DNA from: Montifringilla adamsi
Taxonomy: Eukaryota; Chordata; Aves; Passeriformes; Passeridae
DNA length: 64,000 bases
Assembly (NCBI GenBank): GCA_017590115.1
Contig: JAGGNK010007448.1
Location: forward strand, 5,496,815-5,560,814
Reading direction: 5' to 3'
In this document: piece after piece, positions 1 through 43,100 of the stretch
Position numbering within the stretch: the first letter of the stretch is position 1
How the letters are laid out: every line of letters starts with the position of its first letter
Position numbers and translations under genes: made by a program
The notes under the pieces: model-generated
Database searches by the model: none
Told to the model about the DNA's origin: nothing
Seen by the model: the letters and a program-made list of their open reading frames with translations, nothing else

Positions 1-32615
<32,615 letters not shown>

Positions 32616-32815
32616 TCTGAAACACTAGCACCGAAAGATGCAAAGGACATGCTCACGTTTGCTGACTGTAGCTCTGCATGTGTCTCTCTCTCTTTGTGCT
32701 CTACAATAATCAATGTTACTTTATGATGTAACCTTTAAAGTGCTTAGCTTAAAACTCTTAGGGAAAAGAAACATGTTGCAGTGTGCTTGAATAAAAGTTA
32801 CTGGTCGAACCACAT
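32616..32815 (+). other. SPTAN1: SPTAN1 3'UTR
   Basis: A short 3'UTR of about 200 nt follows the stop. It ends a little downstream of AATAAA at 32790-32795, with a T/G-rich element (CTTGTGTTT, about 32819-32827) after it. The exact cleavage base is inferred. Confidence 0.8.
32790..32795 (+). terminator. SPTAN1 poly(A) signal AATAAA
   Basis: Canonical AATAAA 175 nt after the stop codon with a GT-rich downstream element. It is the only canonical signal on this strand close to the stop. Confidence 0.85.
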
Positions 32816-32824
32816 CATCTTGTG

Positions 32825-32830
32825 TTTAAT
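32825..32830 (-). terminator. DYNC2I2 poly(A) signal ATTAAA (reverse strand)
   Basis: TTTAAT on the + strand is ATTAAA on the - strand, about 150 nt past the DYNC2I2 stop (32979-32981). Cleavage 10-30 nt further on would fall at about 32795-32815, inside or abutting the SPTAN1 3' end. Confidence 0.6.
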
Positions 32831-32978
32831 GGTTAAATGCAAATTTAACTGTTGTGTGGAGGCAACTCCAGCTGTTGGTTACCTGTGTTTTCCAGGCCAA
32901 CACTGGAACCAGGTGAGTGGGGAATTGTTCCTGGAGTCAGGGCAGTTACAAGCTTCACACAGCTCTTGTGCTGCTCCC

Positions 32979-35900
32979 TCAGTCCATGATCTCACTTGCC
33001 AGCTGCTCCAGTTGACTCATTTCCCTTGGTCCCTGCTCAGTGAAGTCGGAGCTCAGCTGCCAGACTTTGACTGTCCCAGCAGCATCCCCTGCTGCCAGGA
33101 GCCGCGTGTGCTTGGTGTTGAATTCCAAACAATACACAGGGCAGTCAGTCACAGACTGCTTCAGGGACACCGTGGGCTTCTGCGTGCTCCGGGCCAGGTC
33201 AAACAGGTGCACCTCTCCTGCAGACACAGACATTCATTGCAGCTTCATGGCAACAGACATTGTATCAGCAGGTGAGTATCTGCTTAGTCTGGCACTGAGA
33301 GTTATTTTTAACCTGTTTCCCCTGCTGATGGGTGTCTAGGCTGTGACAGACAGCTGACATTACTGCAGGCAGCATGGATTTGTTCTACTGTCAGAAACCT
33401 GAAACCAGCTTGCCAAATTCTGTGAAATCTCCAGTCTTTAACTCAAAAATGTTTGGGCAATTTTCTAAGGAAAAGCTTTTCATTTTAAACCATTAGTTCT
33501 GGAAGTAGATGTCAAAAACAAGCTGGAAATAGATTTAGCCACAGTGTTGCTGTGCTGTATTCCTGGGAATGACTGTGGCAACAGATTTAAATGTACCATC
33601 AGAAGTGAAAAATAACTGCTGGTTCACCTTGTTAAAGTTAGAAATTACTCCTTTGTACTAATTACACAGTGAAAACAACGGCCACTGCTCTGTGCTTGTG
33701 GGATCTGCTAATCAGTACAATCAATCTGACTAAATAATACACACTCTTAATTTGATGCTCAAGAGGAGGCACCTGCAGTTACTTGCCTTCCCCAGACGCA
33801 GCTGCAAAAACCAGTGGTCGAACGGGAGACCAGCACACACAGAACAGGTATTTCTTTGATAACTGTAGAGCAAAGAGGGGCTGTGTCTGCAACATGGAAT
33901 GCAAGTGAACTTGTCCATCGGTCCCACAGCTCAGAAAGAGGTTCCTGGGGGAGAGAGGAAGCAAGAAACAGCTTTTTGTTTAATTGCTAACGATAAAGAA
34001 CAGAAATCAGTCAAGGAGCATGACCTCGGACAATATTCCTGTTTTGTAAAGGTCTGTGTTTCCTAAAGCAGCAATTGCCAGGCTGTGCTGTGGGCTGTTT
34101 GTTACTGCCCTCAATTAAGCTTAATGAGGGCTTGTATTGACCGCTGATGGGTTGTGGCCCAGGGCTGCCTGAGAACTGCTGATCTGGAGCTGGGCATTGT
34201 TCGAGCCGGGCTTGTCTCATGCAAATTAAATGCAAACCTGGGTTGTCAGCATGTTTCACAGACATGGGGCTTGGGGCCTCCACGGATGATGGGTGAATTG
34301 CTGGCAGAGATGGGAGCTTCTCTTTAAATTCTGGCAGCTACTAATGTCAGAAAAATCTTCAGCAAGATACTTAGTGATCTGCCCAAGTGAAGAACTTTTT
34401 CATCTCCTTGGCTTTAAATTGAGTTTTAATTGTAACAAACAGGATCATCTCAGGAAGGTGCAAATATTCTTCATGTGCCCACATGCAGCATAGTCCAGCA
34501 GGCAGCTTCACCAGAGCCAGTGGACTTTTTTTTTTCCCCACAACGGCAAGTTCCTAATGCCAGGTGCCCCTTTTTTGGAACTTGTGCACACCCCCAGGGG
34601 CTATTTTGTGTCTAGAGCCAGGCAGTGATGTGTCCCACATGCAGCACTTGCCTGTGGAAGGGCGAGCAGCTCACGGAGTACACGGGCCCAGCGTGAGGGG
34701 AGAAGGCGAGCTCTGCCGGAGCCCTGAGGGGAACGGAGCCGCCGGGCCGCGGGAGAGCCGGGCCCTGCGCCGCGGTGGAGCACCGCAGGCAGCACCCGCC
34801 TTCCACACCCACAACGAACACACCGGCATCGAAGTGTGAGAAGGACAGCGAGGTCACCCCCACGGCTGCCTCTCCCCAGGCCACCTGCCAAGGAGAGACA
34901 GAGCTGGTGTGAGCTGGGGCTCCCCAGAGAGGCACACGCAGGCAGAGCCTGCTGGGGACACAGAGGGCTGGTCACAGCACAGCTTGTGACAGCTCCGTGT
35001 TTGTAGCACTGAATCCTTCCTACAAATGGCTTCACATGAATTAACATTACAAGCAAGTTCTCCATCCTGGCAACTAACTTCTCTTTAGAGCATGGTAAGG
35101 CCTCAGCTGTTGTCACTCTTCCAATAATGATTTCTGTATGGCAAAGGAGCTGTGGTTCAAGGGTGTGTGTGTTCAGAAGGGGCTTTTCCTGGCCCTTCTT
35201 GTAGCAGGGCAAGCTCTGACACTTGGACTCCAGGGTTCAGTGTTTTTATGGAAAGATCACTCTTTGAGCTGCTGAACTCACCTTCTTCAGCCGAGTGCTG
35301 CGAGGGATCTGCTGAGCCATGATGGCAAATCCTTCAGCCAAGGCCAGCCGCCCATCCCGCTCCTCCCTCCACACGAGGATCTTCCCATCTGTTGCCACAC
35401 TCAACAGCCGGGCATGGTTTCTGTGCTTGGCGTCAGGCAACCAGTTAACCTGTTCCAAATGCCACGAGCTCAGGACAACGGGGACTGTCACAACTGCCCA
35501 GCCCTTGCAGCCTGCAGTGACACAGGAGCAGAGCCAGGCACCAGCCTGGTACCAAACGAGCTTCTGCTGGGAGCTGGCACAGACTGATGCAAGGAGAGAA
35601 ACACATCCAGTGTCTAAGGCTGAATCTCCATTGCAGTTTCTATTGCAGGTTCACCTGCCCTCAGTTTTGGGATGGGCATTTATGGCACTTTCACCCAGCT
35701 CCAAAGAACAGCATTTTTCTGAGTAACAGATGAGAAAAACACACAGAATGTCCAGAGTCACAAGGCTCCAGAAAGGCAAAATCCTTAGGAAGCCAGACTG
35801 CATGACATGCTTGTAAAACCCCTTAAAGCATGTGGCTTTAAGCTTCCAAGGATCAGTGACACTTTCCCATTTGTGTTTTTAAACCACTCCAAGTATCACT

Positions 35901-38900
35901 GGCTGCAACTCCCTTAATAAAAAATTACAGTTTGGGAATTAGTCTGCTTTTCATTTATTCTGGACAGTGAGAAGTTATTTTTTACAGGCTGTCTGTTCAG
36001 GAACTAGATTTGGGAGGAAATAGCCAACCAAAAAAGAATAGAACTGCTGAAATGTCTGTGAACTGCCTGGCTGTGGATGGGAACCAAAGGGATGACACAG
36101 AGCAGTGGCAACTCTCACCTGGCCCAGCCCTGTCTGCTGCCAATGTTCTCTGTTACCTGATAGACTGGGTCAGTGTGGGTGTCATCTGTCATCCCTGTCC
36201 TCCAGATCACAGGGTCTTCTGTCCTGCTGGTGTCCCACACCACCAACTCCCCACTGAACAGGCCACCTGAAAGGACAAATACAAAACATCTAAGGTCTGA
36301 CAGCTCAGAACAGATGCACAAATGGAGCAATGGTGGAAAAAGACCCACCAGCTTCAAAGGCTGGGCGGTTGTGTGCAGGGCCCAGCCTGTTCTGGTGTAA
36401 GAGAATATTGCTCTGCTGAAATAAGTTTATTCCCTTACAGCCAGGGCTGGATTTCCTTCTGTCACCTCTCTCTGAGAAGGGGATATAAAGGCAGGTGTCA
36501 CTGAAGAAGCAGCAAGTCCCAGTTCAGATGTGACAGTGCACTTATCTGTGTAGGTAGGCATTAGTTCCTCAGTTTGAGGAGCTGCAATGCTGTTCCTTTA
36601 CAGGAAATCTGAGGCTGCACTCAGAGAGAGAAACCAAAGGATCCAGGCTGCAGGAAAAAAGGGTATGTTTCAAGCATGGTCTGAGGTAAGAACAACTCAC
36701 CAGCTATCAGTGATGGCTGGGAGGGATGGAAAGCCAGGCACATGACAGAACTAGGAACATCCACCACCAGGTCAGGGTGCTGTGGATTCAACCCTCTTCT
36801 GTCCAGATTCCAGGTACAAACATAAGATTTTTCTGTGCTCCAGTCCCCATCGTCCAACCTGAAAAACAAAAAGCTACACCTTGCTTTGTGTGTTCCAGAG
36901 AATTCCAGTCCAACAGAGCTCAGAGATTCCCCACTGGTCACCTCATTGTGCTGCTTTGGGTCCTGTCATGAGGGAATGGAAGTTCTCTGGGGGCTGGTTT
37001 ATACAGGATGTGACAGGGAACATGTCTGTGCTTACCTCAAAGTGGCAGCCAGTAAATTTTGGGTACAATTTCCCTATTCCAAGACCTACTAACTATTCAA
37101 ATAATGGGAACAATCAAAAGGGTGCATATGGAAAGTTCATGGAAGGAATTCTGCTGAGGATACCCACAGACACAGAAACAACATCCTCATCTGCAAACAG
37201 CTGTAGCTAACATACGGGTTTGCCCTGTTTCTCTCTTCCCTATGCATTCTCTCATGAAAACCCTTTTTGCTGGGGTTTTTAAGGAAAGGGGAGCATTTTA
37301 AAAGGCAGCAGTAGGGCCAAGAAAGAGGGGGCTGCTACAGACATTAATGGATTAGATAAGTGATTTGTGAAACCCTTATTTCAGAAATCCTTAAACATGT
37401 TATAACATGTCCATGGCACCAGGCACATGCATGAACAGGTGCCAGGTTCATCCAGGGTGCTCAGAGACCACATTAAACATCATGATCTCAGTGAAGATAA
37501 AGTGCATTCTCCCAAACCTCACCTACAGATATTTGCAAGTGCATCTGCTTTTTACATTTTTCAAACAGAATCTACCTAGAAACAAATCAGTAAGATCATT
37601 ATATCCATTTTCAGGGTGGGGGGAAGGTGGAAGAAATAAAAGATATAATTCAGGACTTGTCTGAGATTTTGTTACTTTGAAGATTAATAATTTAACTTTA
37701 AGGACTGTGTATAGATATAGAGATATGTCAGTTTATTAGTGCAGAGAAAACAAACATATCTAGACCTCAGGTCAGCCTGAGACATCACATCAGCCTCAGC
37801 TGCACTCCCAAATCCCTCCGGATACTCACCGGCCGTAGGAACATGCAATGACAGATCCCGTGGCATTCCATGAAACACTGGTGACCTGCAGGCTTTGATC
37901 CTGAGCCTCTGGGTATGACAATGTATGCAAACACAACACCTGGAAGAGAGCAAATCCAAGCACTGAGGCAACAATCTCTGAACAGAGAGAAATGAGATCC
38001 GTGCCCACCCCTGGTGTGACTGTGGGGTTACAGCGTGAGTTTTCCTCAGTCCAAGAATTTATGTGAAAAGGTTGTTGAATTCCTATTGGGAAACAAACCC
38101 ACAACACAACTGTCACTCAAAGACAACCTGTCAGAGAGTGCACTGCTCTGGAAGGCTGTGCCTAAGAATTTACAGCAGCTGCCAGGTGTGAGTTTGGCAT
38201 TCGCTGAGCTTCACAAGTAACAGTTTGAAAATGCCAGTCCCAACATGTACTGTCTGATACAAATTGCTTCCATTCCTGAGCACCGTGCACTAAACAAACC
38301 TTAGCAGGCAGAGCTGCCAACTCACTGACTGCAACAGTTCCTAGATCCCTGCTAGGCTGGAGTGCTCTGAAGGGGCTGAAGAAAAGCCTACACCAACTGC
38401 AGGCTTCCTCCTCTCACTGCTGCTACAGCTCAGTCACCAGCAGGAAGAACAGTTTTACCAAGCAAGGAGAAAGCTGAAAAAACCTCAAAGCAATCCAACT
38501 GGTAATGTTTAATTATTAGAACCTGGCAAGAACAATCACAGCAATAAGGACTAACAACTTTGAGTAACTGAACTCTGCTTGGACCATGACCTGAATTCTG
38601 TCACTTACTGTTTCATCCTGATCTGTCCAGTTCACTTCAAAGCCATCAAAGGCATGACTTTTCCAGTTTTTATTTAGTTCTTTGATAACAGTATCCTCCA
38701 CTCTCTGAAGGAATGACAGAAGCCCAGTGTAATCTACTTGGACTTCTTGCTGGAAGTCTTGGACAGCATCTTTGCTCTGTTCTGTCTGCACCGCAGCATC
38801 TCGGGCTGTGTGAGACTGTGCTGCAGCTTCTGCTGTTGAAATTTTCCCAGTCTGGCAAGCTTTCTAGTAAAAGAAGACAGTCTATAATCCAAGCAGAAAA

Positions 38901-39597
38901 ACAAGTGTTGCACAACGCATTTAAAGCCCTTCCTGCTGTTTGACATTCCAGCCCCTCTGCACAGTTCTGATTCATGTTAAACACAGGGTACCCCAGTACC
39001 TGGGGGTCTTGGTGATGCGTTTGTGACCTTCCCATAATCTGATCGGAGGCAGAGATGCCCGAATGCCCGTCAGACTCAGGCAGAGCTCTAAAGCACGGAA
39101 TGGGAAGGACGGGAGAAGCCAAGAAGGCAGCGAGCTCCAGAGCAGGGAGCGAGCAGCGCACACGGTGACAGCGCTGCATCATCAGCTCTCCAGCTGCGGG
39201 GCGGCAGCCGCTCGGCTGCTTCTTTGCCAATTCGCACACGGGAGCTAAATCAGCACAGCGCTGAGGGGACAGAGCCGGCGGGCGGACACAGGCCCCGGGC
39301 CCGGCCCCCGCACGGTGCCAACAACTACCGGAGCGGGAGGGCTCTGTCCCGGGCCGCGCTGGAGCCGCGGGACCTGCGGGGGGGTCGCGGACGAACAGGG
39401 AGGGGGCGAGTCGGGACACGATCGCAGAAGGTCCGGGGAAGGCGCAGCCTTGACAGCCGCCCCGTGCCCGGCCCGGCGGTGCAAGAGCGCGGAGCGGGGC
39501 CGCCCCGGGGGTCTCTCACCGCCTCGCAGCGCGCGCTCCGGGCGCTTCTCCACAGCGACTGCACGTCGGCTCCGGGTGCCGTCCTGTCCGCGAACAT
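32979..39597 (-). CDS. DYNC2I2: DYNC2I2 (WDR34), cytoplasmic dynein-2 intermediate chain 2
   Basis: An intermediate chain of the dynein-2 motor that drives retrograde intraflagellar transport in cilia. Nine exons on the reverse strand: 39597-39520, 38863-38609, 37939-37830, 36858-36701, 36266-36157, 35449-35282, 34884-34652, 33944-33787 and 33217-32979 (stop TGA at 32981-32979). They join in frame to 502 residues from the ATG at 39597. An upstream in-frame ATG at 39696 would give 535, close to human 536. Matches to human include [76 protein letters not shown] and [17 protein letters not shown]. The C-terminal two-thirds forms the WD40 propeller; the N-terminal part carries light-chain binding sites in the family. 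Introns 7 and 8 use GC donors. The gene is convergent with SPTAN1. Confidence 0.94.
33787..34884 (-). other. DYNC2I2: DYNC2I2 exons 7-8 and the GC-AG introns that follow them
   Basis: Exon 7 (34884-34652) ends CCCTTCCACAG followed by GCAAGT; exon 8 (33944-33787) ends TCTGGGGAAG followed by GCAAGT. In both cases the next exon restores the expected protein ([13 protein letters not shown] and [12 protein letters not shown]) only if the GC donor is used; the nearest GT choice shifts the frame. Both donors fit the AG|GCAAGT consensus that GC introns need. Confidence 0.88.
38609..39597 (-). CDS. DYNC2I2: DYNC2I2 exons 1-2: N-terminal region
   Basis: Exon 1 ends [13 protein letters not shown] at 39520, followed by GTGAGA. 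Exon 2 begins after TTTTACTAG at 38863 with [20 protein letters not shown] and includes AAVQTEQ. The junction aligns with human SQWRAVQGIRWETKSCQT, which supports exon 1 even though it lies in a CpG island with many chance ORFs. The ATG at 39597 has G at -3. The upstream ATG at 39696 lies inside an RFX X-box and has T at -3, so I prefer 39597. Exon 2 continues to [20 protein letters not shown] and NWTDQDET. Confidence 0.8.
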
Positions 39598-39688
39598 GCC
39601 GGGAGCGGAGAGGGCCCGGCGGTCCCGGGGGATCGGGAGTCGCTCCCGGCGGTCGCGGCCCGTGGCGCTCCCGCCGCCCGCGCCTCCG

Positions 39689-39702
39689 GTTCCCATGGAA
39701 AC
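39689..39702 (-). promoter_or_regulatory. RFX X-box motif
   Basis: GTTCCCATGGAAAC fits the X-box consensus GTHNYYATRRNAAC at every position. It lies 92 bp upstream of the DYNC2I2 ATG at 39597. RFX factors (DAF-19 in worms) activate cilium genes through X-boxes located about 100 bp before the start codon. DYNC2I2 is such a gene. Confidence 0.8.
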
Positions 39703-39712
39703 GGGCGCGCAG

Positions 39713-39720
39713 TGACGTCA
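39713..39720. promoter_or_regulatory. CRE palindrome TGACGTCA
   Basis: A full palindromic CREB/ATF site inside the CpG island, 10 bp from the X-box. Full CREs are typically functional when close to a CpG-island start site. Confidence 0.7.
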
Positions 39721-39988
39721 CCCAAGCGACGAGCCCGCCGGCCTGCGAGCGGTAAAGTGAGCCGGGCGGGGCCATGTTGGGGACGGGCGCGGGGTGGCGG
39801 TAGCTCTGTGCGAGAGAGCGGTGCGGCCTTTCCCGGCATCTTCGTTAGAGCCGTGGGTCCGGGGGAAGCCGCTTCTTCCCCTTCGGTCGCTCCCGCCGTA
39901 GCTGCGCTGGCGCCCGGCTGGTCCCGCCGCGCCGCCGGGGGCGCGGGTGGCAGCGCAGGCGAAGGGCGCGGGGCTGCCAGGAGTTAAG

Positions 39989-40189
39989 ATGGCGACGGGG
40001 CGGGGGCGACAAAGCCGAGCGCGGTGGAGAGCGGGGCCTGGGCCGCCGTGTGAGGGGAGCTGCAGTTGGCTGTCACCGTGTGGCTGCCCGGGAGTGGGGC
40101 CGGCTCAATGCACACGGAGCGCCCGGGGTGTGCTCTGGCTCGTTGCTTTGCCCGCTACCGTAGTTGTTTTTGCTGGGGGAGTGAAGTAA
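39989..40189 (+). other. Small divergent ORF with strong start context, status unknown
   Basis: An ATG at 39989 with A at -3 and G at +4 opens a 66-codon frame (MATGRGRQSRARWRAG...) on the + strand, just upstream of and divergent from DYNC2I2. The sequence is GC-driven and I do not recognise it. It could be a divergent noncoding RNA's chance ORF or the first exon of an unannotated transcript. No donor fits a phase-1 join to SET exon 2. Confidence 0.2.
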
Positions 40190-43100
40190 TTGGTGCCGAG
40201 GGTGAATCCCTGTGTGGCCGGGCTGGCTGCACGCCCGCGGGGCTGCTCTCCGGGAGCCACCCGGCTCCCGGGTAACAGTCCCTGCATATCCTGTGCTGTT
40301 CCTGTCCGCAGGGACAGGGGCTGGTGGTGGAGCTTCTTTAAGTGATTATTCCTAACAGGAATGACTCTGCTTGGAGATTTTTTTCTAACTAACTCATTGG
40401 AACAAGTTGATGATGAATGCACAGGCTAAATTTAGTGATGGCATAAGCAGGCACAGATGCACCAACTTCAGTGGAGTTATTCCGGCTGTTGCTGGGAAGG
40501 AGTCTGGCCTGTGTGTAGGAATCAAGACTGCAGGATACAGAGTGGGAGCTCAGCAGAACTCGGCAGTGCTTTCACCTCTTGAGCCCATGTGAGTCCATTT
40601 ATATCACAGCTGAGTGCAATGGTTCTGCTGAGGAATTTAAAGTACTACACAATTAACAGTGAAGTAAGAGTCCCTAAAATGAATGGTAAAGAGCTCTTAG
40701 AGCCGTTTTATAGACAGTGAAATGAGCAGAACAAGGTTCGGTGGCATCTCCTTCAAAGCAAAAAGTCTCAATGGAACTGAGTCCTCTAGAATTTCCAAAT
40801 CCTGGCTGGAGTGGGCCATCATGATACCCCATAGAAGACACAAGAACATAAAAGCGTAAACACTCTTGGGCTGGACTGATGGCTCTTTTAGCCCTGTCAT
40901 CTCTCTCTGATCAGCACAGGAGTTAATCTGAATTTCCAAGTTCCAAGCTTGGCATCTCCAGCAGCAGCTGGTTCATGTGGAAGCGCGAGCAATGGCAGTC
41001 AGAGACTGTCTGGATGTAACTGAGCATTTTCCCAGCTCACTTCTCCTGCAGGCAGGCTCCTGGCTTTGGGTCACTGCATGGGGCAGCTTTTCATGTGTTG
41101 AAAAACTGATAATAAATATTTGAACCCAACAGCAGAGTAGTTTTCTTAAAAGGGCCTTAATATATAAGATTTATCCTCTATAAATAGATCATCTTCAGTC
41201 ATCAATAAATTATCTTTAATTGCTATGATTAGAGCTGCCAAGGCATATTACTCTTTAGTAAAGGAGTAAATATTATGAGTGTGAATTAATATACAGGCTG
41301 CATCATTGTAAAAATGATGCACAAACTGCAATTTAAAAACTTTAAATAACTTGTCAGGGGGAATTTAAGGAGAAAAGTTTGTGGGTTCTTGAGATGGCAA
41401 AGAGATAAGAAAACTGGAATTTAGGTATGTGAAACACAGAAATAAATCCTTTTTTTTTTTTAGCCAGTAGTATGCAAAGTTATTGCAAATGTAGAACATG
41501 TTCCCTGTATCGTGGTGCATGTCCGGGCTTTTTCTTCCCTGAGGATGAGAAAGGAGCAAACAGCTCCAGACAAGGACTGTTTTAAGTAACTGCACTTTGA
41601 TCCTTTATTCCAATTTCTCTGATTTGCTGGGGTTTCAATATATCAAAGGTATTTCAAGAAATCTTACATTGCTTTTTTTTTCCCTGGCCTGACAGTATCA
41701 GATATATGGATGTTTTTGTCTTCACATCATCAGAAATAAGGCAAAATCGGGGATGAGTGGGGGAGGGATGTTGCTTGCCTGAGGCTACCCAGTCTCTTTT
41801 AAGTGGCTGCTTTTACTGGGCTGATCTGTGCTTTTCCCTCCCAGTTTCATGAGACAAAGTGTAGGAAGTTTTCACTTTTACATAATGGAGCAAATCAGCA
41901 TCAAAAAACAACAAGAGAAGGTTGAGGTAAAGAGAAAACAAAAACAAAAGCGAGGGGAAAAAAATCAGAAAAAAGCTGCACGCTAGCGTGTGATCGCTGC
42001 GACCTGAGCAAAAGAAATACTCGGAGCTGCATCTCAGTAAGAATTCCCCCACTAGTGGGTGCAGTCGCTGCCCTCGATTTGTGATAAATGCAGCTATTCA
42101 GTTCTGTTGAGGCTCCAGACAGGCGAAACAGGAGATTGTACCCGAAAACGAGAATCGTAACTGAGCCTTCTCCTTTTACACCTTCCCCTCCATTCCTTCC
42201 CCCCCAAACAGATGCATGTAAAGAGGAATAAAACAACAAGCACAGATCAATCCGGCCATGAGAGAGTTCTTGGACTTCGTCTGGCAGGGAGTGGCTTGAC
42301 AGGGGATCGAAGGTATTGCCTTTGGCGTTTGATGACTGTTCAGAGGAACAGAACTTTATACGTATTCTCGTTTATTCATAGCAAACCACAGCCAACAAAC
42401 AAAACTCTTCAACCAACAGCAAGGGTTTGTTTCAAAGAATTGTCACTCCAGAACCTACTTGTTTCTCCAGCTTCCATAACCAGCAAGACCTAATGCTGCT
42501 CCCTGATAGTTCCCGTCCTGCCTGAGCACTGCTGAACAGCCCGAGGTGACAGATGTGATCTGCCTGAGGGCTGGGTACTGAACGATTGCCTTTGCATTAA
42601 CCAAAGGATGTAACCTGGAGTTTGAAGTGGCTTTATGCTGACATTTTGTGCTTGTTATTTGAGTATGGACAATATTGGATCAGTTACTCCCATGTTTCTT
42701 TTTTGTTAGTAATTCATGATTTTGAAATTCACCAAACCTTGAGGGAAGTGAGGTCCCCACAACTGTCAGTGTTGAACCCATGTCCATGTACCCCACCAGG
42801 TGCTCAGTAGCTTGATGAGGGTTCAGGTCCACATGTGGACTCTGTGCGTTACCTCAGGCTGTGTGAATCCCCCAGCTACTTCTTTTCCAGTGCCATCTGT
42901 AACGGGTTCATGCAGTTTCCCTAATTTGTGACCTCCTTTTCCCTGTCCCCCCTCCCAAATGTCCCTGCAAATGCTATGCCCTTTTTGCTTTGAAAACCTA
43001 TTTTTCCTTCTTAGCAGAAAACGTCAGCTTGCTTCTGAAGTCCTGTTATACCAAAAGACATGATACATTATCAAAAGAATCCATCTCCATTAAAATCATG

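Larger units (their letters stand above)
39180..40060. promoter_or_regulatory. CpG island, DYNC2I2 promoter, possibly bidirectional
   Basis: Dense CpG and GC-rich sequence around DYNC2I2 exon 1 and for about 400 bp upstream. It contains an X-box (39689-39702) and a palindromic CRE (39713-39720), and no TATA box at a useful distance. GC-rich sequence continues on the far side, which would suit divergent transcription. Confidence 0.85.

Noticed and set aside
39245..39775. A 176-codon reverse-strand ORF over DYNC2I2 exon 1
   Set aside because: It is in a different frame from the exon that aligns with human DYNC2I2 and splices correctly to exon 2.
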